Shown one piece after another: positions 1 to 5,723 of a DNA stretch of 5,723 nucleotides. Numbering within the stretch: position 1 is the first letter of the stretch; each line of letters starts with the position of its first letter. The notes beneath the pieces were generated by a model that ran no database searches, had not been told where the DNA came from, and worked only from the letters and a program-made list of their open reading frames with translations. Made by a program: the position numbers and the translations under genes. Where the stretch lies: positions 1 to 5,723 of the forward strand of contig JAUZQH010000216.1 of the NCBI GenBank assembly GCA_030951065.1, in the 5' to 3' direction. Source of the stretch: Mariprofundus sp. (GTDB lineage Bacteria > Pseudomonadota > Zetaproteobacteria > Mariprofundales > Mariprofundaceae).

Positions 1-8
1 CAAAAACA

Positions 9-377
9 ATGCGTGCACTGGATGATGTAACCAAAGATCAGTTACGTGACGATATCCCGTCATTTCGCGAAGGTGATACTGTTCGTGTGAATGTCCGTAT
101 TATCGATTTCAAGGATAGCAAAAAGGGCGTGGTTAAAACCGAGCGTTTGCAGGCCTATGAGGGCATTGTGATTGCCCGTCATAACAAGGGAATTTCAAGC
201 AGTTTCACGGTGCGGAAAATTTCCAGTAATGTTGGCGTTGAACGCGTGTTTCCGTTGCACTCACCTATGCTGGAAAGCATCAAGGTAATACGCCATGGTC
301 GTGTGCGCCGTGCCAAACTTTATTATCTGCGCGAACTGCGTGGCAAGGCGGCTCGTATCCGCGAACGTCGTTTCTAG
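9..377 (+). CDS. rplS: 50S ribosomal protein L19
   Basis: L19 is a large-subunit ribosomal protein at the interface with the 30S subunit. Family hallmarks are visible: [13 protein letters not shown] near residues 15-27, [16 protein letters not shown] near 46-61, SSFTVRKIS near 64-72, [11 protein letters not shown] near 76-86, and the basic C-terminus [20 protein letters not shown]. The 122 residues slightly exceed the E. coli protein (about 115), mostly because of about eight extra residues near 33-45 ([15 protein letters not shown]), where E. coli has a short hairpin (VVEGSKK). The ATG at 9 gives the usual N-terminal length before the DIPSF motif. However, only eight bases precede it and they hold no Shine-Dalgarno sequence, and the frame stays open to the window edge, so the start could lie further upstream. 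In many bacteria rplS ends the rpsP-rimM-trmD-rplS operon. The strong terminator just downstream fits that, but the upstream genes are not in view. Confidence 0.96.
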   Translation: MRALDDVTKDQLRDDIPSFREGDTVRVNVRIIDFKDSKKGVVKTERLQAYEGIVIARHNKGISSSFTVRKISSNVGVERVFPLHSPMLESIKVIRHGRVRRAKLYYLRELRGKAARIRERRF

Positions 378-398
378 GAACGTTCATTATTGAATATC

Positions 399-430
399 AA
401 GGGAGGCTTCGGCCTCCCTTTTTGTTTTTT
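399..430 (+). terminator. Rho-independent terminator of rplS
   Basis: A perfect 9-bp stem (AAGGGAGGC at 399-407 paired with GCCTCCCTT at 412-420) is closed by a TTCG loop on a C-G pair, the very stable cUUCGg tetraloop. It is followed by a T-rich tail to about 430, interrupted by one G at 424. It starts 21 bases after the rplS stop and should end rplS transcription efficiently. The A-rich start of the stem pairs with the first Ts of the tail, as is common in such terminators. Confidence 0.95.
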
Positions 431-433
431 GTG

Positions 434-442
434 TGTTATAAT
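434..442 (+). promoter_or_regulatory. Extended -10 promoter for the rubrerythrin gene
   Basis: TGTTATAAT at 434-442 is a perfect extended -10 element: TGn followed by consensus TATAAT at 437-442. A hexamer 17 bases upstream would fall in the terminator stem and does not resemble TTGACA, so recognition probably rests on the extended -10. Transcription would begin near 447-450, leaving about 35 bases before the ATG at 484 or about 77 before the ATG at 526. It sits between a strong terminator and a gene on the same strand, exactly where a promoter is needed. The call is from motif match and position only. Confidence 0.68.
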
Positions 443-483
443 CATCATGGCGCCAAAGTGAATTATGGGCACGGACTGACAAT

Positions 484-1209
484 ATGAGACATGCCGCTGA
501 ACATCCTCTCTCCAGGATCTCCAATATGGAGGCTACCTCACGCAGGCGTTTTTTAGTCTGGATCGGAGCAGGACTGGCTGCGCTGGCAATTCCTCGCCCA
601 CTATGGGCGGTTGAAGACCCAAAAGCTGCCTACCGGGAAACTATTGCTGTACTTACGATGCTCTATCATGGTGAAGTAGAATCTCACAGACGTTACGATG
701 CCTATAAAAAGCAGGCACTGAAAGATGGGCATGTTAATATCGCTCACCTGTTTGCTGCTATGGCTGATTCTGAATCGGTGCACGAAAAGCGGTTCAGTGA
801 AATTCTGGCCAAGCTGGGAGTGCAGGTTGAAACGACATCCGTTCCGGATATCCAGGTTGGAAGTACCAGGGAAAATCTCAAGTATGCCACAGATATTGAA
901 CTTTCCGAGATTGATGTCCGTTACCCTGAATATTTGGCACGCATCCGGGATGAAAAGCATAGCGATGCGCTTAAATTTATTAGCTATGCATGGAAATCCG
1001 AGCAGCAGCACCGTGAACTGATCAAGGATATTCAGTCAGGCACCGGGATATTTTTCGGTATGCTGGTTGAGCGTTTCCGCTCAACAAAAGTACGGTATTT
1101 TGTTTGCCATCACTGTGGTTCAACACTGACTGTCATGCCGGAAGAAAAATGCCCCGTCTGCGCTTTTCCTGTCAGCTGGTATAAGGAAATCAAATTGCCG
1201 GAACTTTGA
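484..1209 (+). CDS. Tat-exported rubrerythrin (ferritin-like diiron domain plus rubredoxin-like domain)
   Basis: Rubrerythrins are non-heme diiron proteins, best known for reducing hydrogen peroxide with electrons passed through a rubredoxin-type iron centre. Numbered from the ATG at 484 (241 residues), the diiron ligands are all present with family spacing: E64 (GEVES), E97 and H100 (ExxH), E139 and E142 (ExxE), E173 and H176 (ExxH). The C-terminal domain has C208-x2-C211 and C223-x2-C226, matching the rubrerythrin Cys4 iron site. The N-terminus carries a twin-arginine signal, SRRRFLV at residues 19-25, then a hydrophobic stretch to about 36 and a likely cleavage site after LWA (residue 42). 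The mature protein is therefore predicted to be periplasmic, whereas classical rubrerythrins are cytoplasmic. Two in-frame starts are possible. ATG 484 has only a weak GGA upstream. ATG 526 (residue 15) has AGGA eight bases upstream and gives a compact Tat signal, so it may be the true start. Substrate and electron donor are inferred from the family, not shown. Confidence 0.9.
   Translation: MRHAAEHPLSRISNMEATSRRRFLVWIGAGLAALAIPRPLWAVEDPKAAYRETIAVLTMLYHGEVESHRRYDAYKKQALKDGHVNIAHLFAAMADSESVHEKRFSEILAKLGVQVETTSVPDIQVGSTRENLKYATDIELSEIDVRYPEYLARIRDEKHSDALKFISYAWKSEQQHRELIKDIQSGTGIFFGMLVERFRSTKVRYFVCHHCGSTLTVMPEEKCPVCAFPVSWYKEIKLPEL
514..517 (+). promoter_or_regulatory. Ribosome binding site favouring the internal start at 526
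   Basis: AGGA lies eight bases before the in-frame ATG at 526. This is a better Shine-Dalgarno match and spacing than anything before the ATG at 484. It supports a 227-residue precursor starting MEATSRRRFL, in which the twin-arginine motif is close to the N-terminus as is usual for Tat signals. The site also lies in a small possible hairpin (503-507 with 514-518). Confidence 0.55.
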
Positions 1210-1241
1210 TGAACCGAATCGATGATTGATGCTTGGTTTCC

Positions 1242-1266
1242 GCTCGTTAGTTCATAGGATACGAGC
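1242..1266 (+). repeat. Inverted repeat enclosing the purL ribosome binding site
   Basis: GCTCGT at 1242-1247 and ACGAGC at 1261-1266 form a perfect 6-bp inverted repeat around a 13-base loop. The loop contains the Shine-Dalgarno AGGA at 1256-1259, and the right arm directly abuts the purL ATG. In RNA this could present the binding site in a loop or limit access to the start. In DNA it could be an operator, though it does not resemble the enterobacterial PurR box. A chance repeat of this size is also possible. Confidence 0.4.
1256..1259 (+). promoter_or_regulatory. purL ribosome binding site
   Basis: AGGA is placed seven bases before the ATG at 1267, which is good spacing and fixes the purL start. 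No convincing -35/-10 pair was found in the 57 bases between the rubrerythrin stop and this start, and no terminator is present there. purL is therefore plausibly read from the promoter upstream of the rubrerythrin gene, or from a promoter that is not recognisable by eye. Confidence 0.75.
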
Positions 1267-4200
1267 ATGACCAAACAATCTGACCCTTCCCGAATTCTTG
1301 CGCTGAAAGGCCACAGAGCATTGTCGGGTTTTCGCCGTGACAAGCTCAGGGATATGATGCTTGAACAGGGGCTTGTTCCTGCGAATATCACCTCCCATTA
1401 TATTCATATTGCCGAGGTGTCCCGGTTATGGGAGCAGGCAGATACGGAGCAGCTGGCCCGGTTGCTGGGGCATGCCCCGGATGTGTTTGCGGAACAGCAA
1501 TCCGATGATTTGTTTCTGGTTGTGCCGCGTATCGGAACCATTAGCCCATGGTCATCCAAGGCGACAGATATTGCCGGTCTGTGTGGGCTGGATGCCCTGA
1601 TCCGGCTTGAGCGCGGTATCGCTTATCACATTTCCGGCATCCATCATGACCAGCATGCTGTGGTCTCCTCATTGCTGCATGATCGCATGACCGAAACGGT
1701 GTTATCCGATGCCGGGGAACTTTACCGGTTATTTATGCACCATGATCCACAACCTTTGGCTATTATCGATATCCTTTCCGGTGGGCGGGAAGCCCTGGAA
1801 GATGCCAATCGTGAGATGGGTTTGGCGCTGGCCGGGGACGAGATTGATTATCTGCTGGAGAATTTCAAGCAACTGAACCGGAATCCGTCCGATGCAGAAC
1901 TGATGATGTTTGCCCAGGCCAATTCCGAACACTGCCGGCACAAGATTTTTAATTCCGACTGGATTATTGATGGTGAGGTTCAGGAAAGATCACTCTTCTC
2001 CATGATTCGCAACACACACCAGTTGAATCCGGAAGGTACGCTGGTGGCCTACAGTGATAATTCATCTGTTATCGAAGGTGGCAGGATCAGACGTTTTTAC
2101 CCCGATGGTGACCGGCATTACCGGGCTCATGATGATGATACCCATATTCTGATGAAAGTGGAGACACATAATCATCCGACGGCAATTTCTCCATTCGCAG
2201 GTGCTGCTACCGGTTCCGGCGGTGAAATCCGCGATGAGGGGGCGACAGGGATCGGCTCCAAACCCAAAGCGGGTCTGTGCGGGTTTTCGGTTTCCAATCT
2301 ACGTATTCCGGATTTTGAACAGCCATGGGAAATCAATTACGGTAAGCCCGAGCGCATTGTGTCCGCACTTGATATTATGATTGAAGGCCCGATCGGTGCG
2401 GCAGCTTTTAACAACGAGTTCGGTCGCCCGAATCTGGCCGGTTATTTTCGCACCTATGAGCAACTGGCAGGCGATGAACTGCGCGGGTATCACAAGCCGA
2501 TCATGATTGCCGGTGGCGTAGGTAATATTGATGCGCGGCATGTACATAAAAAACGGGTACCCGCAGGCAGCCTGATTATTCAGCTGGGTGGTCCAGCGAT
2601 GCTAATCGGTCTTGGTGGCGGAGCTGCATCGAGTATGGATACAGGTGCCAATGCTGAATCTCTGGACTTCGATTCGGTGCAACGGGGCAACCCGGAAATG
2701 GAACGGCGTTGTCAGGAAGTGCTTGATCGCTGCTGGCAGATGGGTGATCAGAATCCGATTCTGTTTATCCACGATATCGGTGCCGGAGGTTTATCCAATG
2801 CGGTGCCGGAACTGATCGATGATGCCGGTCGGGGTGGCTGGGTAGACCTGCGTGCCGTCCATAATATGGAACCGGGTATGAGCCCGATGCAAATCTGGTG
2901 CAACGAGGCACAGGAACGCTATATGTTGGCAATCGCACCGGAATCACGTGATCTTTTCACTGAAATCTGTGAACGGGAGCGCTGTCTGTTTGCCGTGCTC
3001 GGTGAAGCAACAGAAAAGCGGGATCTGGTGGTCAATGACCCCGAGTTCGGCAATCAGCCGGTGAATCTTTCATTGAATATGTTACTTGGTAAGCCACCGA
3101 AGATGACCCGGGATGTATGCAGGAAAGAGACTGTCGGCGTAGCTCTGGAGACAGCTGCTATTGACTTGAACGAAGCTGTTGAACGTGTCCTGCAACTGCC
3201 GGCCGTAGCCAGTAAAGAGTTTCTGATCACCATTGGCGATCGTTCAGTGACAGGGCTGGTGACACGGGATCAGATGGTAGGTCGTTGGCAGGTTCCGGTA
3301 GCCGATGTGGCGGTTACGGCAAGCGATTTTTGCGGATATACCGGAGAGGCTATGGCGATGGGTGAGCGCACACCGGTTGCGGTTCTTGATGCAGCGGCTT
3401 CCGGACGCATGGCGGTTGCCGAGGCGTTGACCAATATTGCAGCAGCCTCGATTGCAAAAATCGGCGATATAAAACTTTCTGCCAACTGGATGGCGGCTTG
3501 TGGACACTCAGGCGAAGATGCGGCTCTGTACGATACGGTCAAGGCAGTGGGTATGGAATTGTGCCCTGAACTCGGTATTTCCATTCCGGTTGGAAAGGAT
3601 TCGTTATCGATGAAATCTGTATGGCAGGTTTGCCATGATGACGGGGGAACCGAACAGCGGGAAATGACTTCGCCGCTTTCCCTGATTGTTTCTGCTTTTG
3701 CGCCGGTGGAAGATGTGCGGAAAACATTGACGCCTGAACTCAAACTGGATCAGGGTGATACCGATCTGATTCTGATTGACCTGGGCGAGGGAAAGAACCG
3801 CCTGGGCTGTTCTGCTTTGGCACAGGTGTATGGCGCGACCGGCGAAGAAGTGGCGGATGTGAATGATCCGTCACTGCTCAAAGCCTTTTTTGAAACAGTG
3901 CAGCAGTTGAATCGTCAGGGGTTATTGCTGGCATATCATGATCGTTCCGATGGCGGCCTGTTTGTGACCCTTGTCGAGATGGCTTTTGCCGCACGCGCCG
4001 GTTTGGATATCCAACTGGATGCATTGGCTGGAGAGGCTCTGTCTTTGCTGTTCTGCGAAGAGCTCGGTGCTGTCGTTCAGGTGTGCAAATCAGACAGTGA
4101 GAAAGTGATGGGCGTATTGGCTGATGCAGGCCTGGCTCAAGTTTCCTGTCGCATCGGTCAGCCGACTTCCGATCGTCAAATCATATTATCTTCTCATGGT

Positions 4201-5163
4201 GAAACCCTGTTTGAAGCGGATGTGCTGGACCTGCAACAAGTATGGGCGGCAACGAGTTTCCGCATGCAGGCATTGCGCGATCACCCGGATTGTGCGGCAG
4301 AGGCATATGATGCAATCACCGATCGGGGTGATATTGGTCTGGTTGCCGAGTTATCATTTGATCCGGCAGAGAATATTTGTGCGCCGTATGTGAATAGCCG
4401 GCGGCCAAAAATGGCGGTATTGCGGGAACAGGGTGTGAACGGCCAGATTGAAATGGCCGCAGCTTTTGATCGTGCCGGATTTGATTGCCGTGATATTCAC
4501 ATGTCCGACATCATTGAGGGGCGTTTCAATCTGGATGATGTTCACGGGCTGGTTGCCTGTGGCGGTTTTTCCTTTGGCGACGTTCTCGGCGCAGGTCGTG
4601 GATGGGCAATGTCGGTGCTTTACAATGAACGGGCGCGAGTTCAGTTCGCTACCTTTTTTCATCGTGCCGGTACGTTTGCTCTGGGTGTTTGCAATGGCTG
4701 TCAGATGATGTCATCACTCAAATCGATGATTCCCGGAGCAGAAAACTGGCCGGGTTTTGGGCGCAACCGTTCTGAGCAGTTTGAAGCACGGCTGTTGCAG
4801 GTGGAAGTGCTCGATTCACCTTCAATGTTTCTTTCCGGTATGGTCGGTTCGAAGTTGCCGCTGGTGGTCGCCCATGGTGAGGGACGGGCTGTATTCGATT
4901 CGGATCAGCAACGTGCAAATGCGCAGGCGGCACTTCGCTATCTGGGCCCGAATGGCAAGGCTGCCGAAACATATCCGCATAACCCGAACGGTTCTCCGGA
5001 CGGTCTGACCGGATTCACTACAGACGATGGTCGTTTCACAATCATGATGCCGCACCCTGAACGCATGTTTCGCAGTTGCCAGTATTCATGGCATCCGGAC
5101 ACATGGGGAGAAGACGGGCCGTGGATGCGTATGTTTCGAAATGCACGCTTGTGGGTTGGGTAG
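1267..5163 (+). CDS. purL: Phosphoribosylformylglycinamidine synthase, large single-chain type
   Basis: This cytoplasmic enzyme carries out step four of de novo purine synthesis: FGAR, glutamine and ATP give FGAM, glutamate, ADP and phosphate. At 1,298 residues it matches the large single-chain form (E. coli 1,295) that fuses the PurS, PurL and PurQ activities. Order: a PurS-like N-terminal domain (about 1-140), a linker, two AIRS-type synthetase halves (about 215-980), and a class I glutaminase (about 1047-1298). Synthetase signatures include NSEHCRHK (219-226), VETHNHP (298-304), [11 protein letters not shown] (near 318-328), [11 protein letters not shown] (448-458), GDRSVTG (657-663), [10 protein letters not shown] (774-783) and YHDRSDGGL (890-898). 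The glutaminase triad is complete: C1142 in GVCNGCQ, with H1263 and E1265 in PHPER. The C-terminus ([15 protein letters not shown]) is also family-typical. The start is supported by AGGA seven bases upstream and by full N-terminal length. No frameshift or missing catalytic residue was seen. Confidence 0.98.
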   Translation: MTKQSDPSRILALKGHRALSGFRRDKLRDMMLEQGLVPANITSHYIHIAEVSRLWEQADTEQLARLLGHAPDVFAEQQSDDLFLVVPRIGTISPWSSKATDIAGLCGLDALIRLERGIAYHISGIHHDQHAVVSSLLHDRMTETVLSDAGELYRLFMHHDPQPLAIIDILSGGREALEDANREMGLALAGDEIDYLLENFKQLNRNPSDAELMMFAQANSEHCRHKIFNSDWIIDGEVQERSLFSMIRNTHQLNPEGTLVAYSDNSSVIEGGRIRRFYPDGDRHYRAHDDDTHILMKVETHNHPTAISPFAGAATGSGGEIRDEGATGIGSKPKAGLCGFSVSNLRIPDFEQPWEINYGKPERIVSALDIMIEGPIGAAAFNNEFGRPNLAGYFRTYEQLAGDELRGYHKPIMIAGGVGNIDARHVHKKRVPAGSLIIQLGGPAMLIGLGGGAASSMDTGANAESLDFDSVQRGNPEMERRCQEVLDRCWQMGDQNPILFIHDIGAGGLSNAVPELIDDAGRGGWVDLRAVHNMEPGMSPMQIWCNEAQERYMLAIAPESRDLFTEICERERCLFAVLGEATEKRDLVVNDPEFGNQPVNLSLNMLLGKPPKMTRDVCRKETVGVALETAAIDLNEAVERVLQLPAVASKEFLITIGDRSVTGLVTRDQMVGRWQVPVADVAVTASDFCGYTGEAMAMGERTPVAVLDAAASGRMAVAEALTNIAAASIAKIGDIKLSANWMAACGHSGEDAALYDTVKAVGMELCPELGISIPVGKDSLSMKSVWQVCHDDGGTEQREMTSPLSLIVSAFAPVEDVRKTLTPELKLDQGDTDLILIDLGEGKNRLGCSALAQVYGATGEEVADVNDPSLLKAFFETVQQLNRQGLLLAYHDRSDGGLFVTLVEMAFAARAGLDIQLDALAGEALSLLFCEELGAVVQVCKSDSEKVMGVLADAGLAQVSCRIGQPTSDRQIILSSHGETLFEADVLDLQQVWAATSFRMQALRDHPDCAAEAYDAITDRGDIGLVAELSFDPAENICAPYVNSRRPKMAVLREQGVNGQIEMAAAFDRAGFDCRDIHMSDIIEGRFNLDDVHGLVACGGFSFGDVLGAGRGWAMSVLYNERARVQFATFFHRAGTFALGVCNGCQMMSSLKSMIPGAENWPGFGRNRSEQFEARLLQVEVLDSPSMFLSGMVGSKLPLVVAHGEGRAVFDSDQQRANAQAALRYLGPNGKAAETYPHNPNGSPDGLTGFTTDDGRFTIMMPHPERMFRSCQYSWHPDTWGEDGPWMRMFRNARLWVG

Positions 5164-5179
5164 TCAACCCTGATTTTTT
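5153..5179 (+). terminator. Terminator overlapping the purL stop codon
   Basis: GGGTTG at 5153-5158 pairs perfectly with CAACCC at 5165-5170. A further G-T pair (5159/5164) leaves a tight GTAG loop, and a run of six Ts follows at 5174-5179 after TGA. The left arm lies in the last purL codons, and the TAG stop (5161-5163) is in the loop. The shape fits a Rho-independent terminator, although the 6-bp stem is short and three bases separate it from the T run. The reverse strand has no T run after this stem, so it is not an obvious terminator for pilU. Confidence 0.72.
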
Positions 5180-5245
5180 GTGAATGCGGTCGTACTTTTC
5201 AGGCCTCGTTGCTTATACCGATAGCTGCTTTTTCAGATTGACAGT
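5164..5245. other. Convergent intergenic gap between purL and pilU
   Basis: These 82 bases separate two genes that run towards each other. Apart from the right part of the purL terminator and the left copy of the 13-bp repeat, there is only a weak, bulged hairpin (GCTTAT with ATAGC, 5211-5225) before a short T run on the plus strand. No clear terminator for the reverse-strand pilU transcript is visible, so it may end by Rho or read into the purL 3' end. Confidence 0.5.
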
Positions 5246-5262
5246 TTAAATTGACAGTTTAA
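5237..5262. repeat. Perfect 13-bp tandem duplication across the pilU stop
   Basis: ATTGACAGTTTAA occurs twice, back to back, at 5237-5249 and 5250-5262, without mismatch. The right copy encodes most of the last pilU codons, and the left copy, with the junction, supplies the TAA stop (5248-5246 on the reverse strand). If one copy is removed, the reading frame still ends in LKLSI and then meets a TGA, so the duplication replaces the stop codon but not the protein end. It looks like a slippage or template-switch event that selection did not remove. Confidence 0.9.
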
Positions 5263-5723
5263 GGCCGCCATCTTCATCGTCATCACCAGAGCGCTGTAAA
5301 ATGTCATCTATGCTGGTTTTATCATGACCATCACTTGATCCTTCAATTGTCGCCATTTTCATTTTCAGGCGCAGATTGTTGGCCGAGTCGGCATTCCGAA
5401 GAGCCTCGACCTCCGATATTTTAGCACTGTGCCATAACTGAAACAGAGCCTGATCAAAGGTGCGCATGCCATGCTGTTCACCTGCTTCCATGGTTTCCTT
5501 GATAGCTCCCACATCGCCTTTGAGGATGAGATCGGCAATGCGCGGAGTATTGATAAGGATTTCAATGGCAGCTGCGCGTTTGCCATCCACAGTTTTAACC
5601 AGCCGCTGCGAGAGAATAGCGCGCAGATTCAGCGATAAGTTCATATAGACTTGCTGGTGCTGTTCCTCCGGAAAAAAGTTAAGGATGCGATCCAGCGCCT
5701 GATTGGAATTGTTGGCATGCAAT
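5246..5723 (-). CDS. pilU: Type IV pilus retraction ATPase PilU/PilT family, C-terminal part
   Basis: PilT and PilU are hexameric cytoplasmic ATPases that power pilus retraction at the inner membrane. Only the last 158 or so codons are in the window, and the gene continues past the right edge. The first full codon here is TTG, read as an internal Leu, not a start. Visible signatures are the His box LHANNSNQALDRI followed by FFPEE, then LSLNLRAILSQRLV, an INTPRIADLILKGDVGAIKE stretch at the place of the PilT AIRNLIRE motif, and a GMRTFDQALFQLW helix. The pattern (FFPEE, SLNLRAILSQRL, NTPRIADLILKG) resembles PilU more than PilT. The Walker A and B motifs would lie outside the window. After the conserved LRLKMKM there is a tail of about 35 residues, rich in Asp (DDDED), which is longer than I expect for the family. 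The stop TAA lies within a 13-bp tandem repeat. PilU versus a PilT paralogue is not fully settled without the N-terminus. Confidence 0.85.
   Translation of the reverse strand, partial: LHANNSNQALDRILNFFPEEQHQQVYMNLSLNLRAILSQRLVKTVDGKRAAAIEILINTPRIADLILKGDVGAIKETMEAGEQHGMRTFDQALFQLWHSAKISEVEALRNADSANNLRLKMKMATIEGSSDGHDKTSIDDILQRSGDDDEDGGLKLSI

Noticed and set aside
448..455. 8-bp palindrome TGGCGCCA at the predicted transcription start
   Set aside because: An operator would usually be longer. It matches no regulator site I can name, and an 8-bp palindrome is expected by chance.
447..461. Tiny open frame ATG-GCG-CCA-AAG-TGA near the predicted transcript start
   Set aside because: It is four codons long with no ribosome binding site, so it is most likely chance rather than a leader peptide.
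601..1011. 136-codon open frame on the reverse strand inside the rubrerythrin gene
   Set aside because: It overlaps a well-supported gene with complete motifs, and its translation shows no recognisable domain. It is best explained as an antisense shadow.
1195..1223. Possible promoter before purL (TTGCCG with a hexamer 17 bases on)
   Set aside because: The downstream hexamer is ATCGAT, a poor -10 match, so the pair is not convincing.
3270..3743. 157-codon open frame on the reverse strand inside purL
   Set aside because: The frame is Ala/Ser/Thr-rich, has no recognisable motif and lies wholly opposite conserved purL sequence. Such frames are common opposite moderately GC-rich genes.
5211..5234. 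Second possible plus-strand terminator (GCTTAT/ATAGC then a T run)
   Set aside because: The stem is about five pairs with a bulge and is AT-rich, so it is too weak to call next to the better hairpin at 5153-5170.
5720..5722. TTG as a start codon for the reverse-strand gene
   Set aside because: The Leu it encodes aligns with the internal Leu just before the conserved His box of PilT/PilU, so the gene continues beyond the window and this is not its start.

Overview
The window reads as ordinary chromosomal DNA of a Pseudomonadota (proteobacterial) species. The evidence is a bacterial-type ribosomal protein L19, a single-chain phosphoribosylformylglycinamidine (FGAM) synthase of about 1,300 residues (the form typical of gamma- and beta-proteobacteria), and a PilT/PilU-type type IV pilus retraction ATPase. 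A member of or near the Gammaproteobacteria, or the related Zetaproteobacteria, would fit, but the sequence alone does not settle the genus. Codon use looks even across the window, and no mobile element, tRNA, rRNA or CRISPR array was seen.

Layout from left to right: (1) 9-377 (+), rplS, probably the last gene of an operon that begins outside the window, closed by a strong intrinsic terminator at 399-430. (2) A compact regulatory gap at 378-483, in which an extended -10 promoter (434-442) follows almost directly on the terminator tail. (3) 484 or 526 to 1209 (+), a rubrerythrin with a twin-arginine (Tat) export signal, a complete set of diiron ligands and a C-terminal rubredoxin-like Cys4 domain. 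(4) A 57-base gap with no terminator, holding a good ribosome binding site between the arms of a 6-bp inverted repeat, then 1267-5163 (+), full-length purL. (5) A terminator hairpin whose loop contains the purL stop codon (5153-5179). (6) An 82-base convergent gap, then 5246-5723 (-), the 3' part of a pilU-like gene that runs off the right edge, with a perfect 13-bp tandem duplication across its stop codon.

The genes do not form one pathway. The rubrerythrin gene and purL share a strand with no terminator between them, so the extended -10 promoter may drive both. This would place a predicted periplasmic peroxide-scavenging protein upstream of the fourth step of purine synthesis. rplS is insulated from them, and pilU is transcribed towards them.

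No new multi-gene system is visible. The points most worth a second look are the Tat-exported rubrerythrin, the terminator overlapping the purL stop, the 13-bp duplication that replaces the pilU stop without changing the protein, and an apparent insertion of about eight residues in L19.
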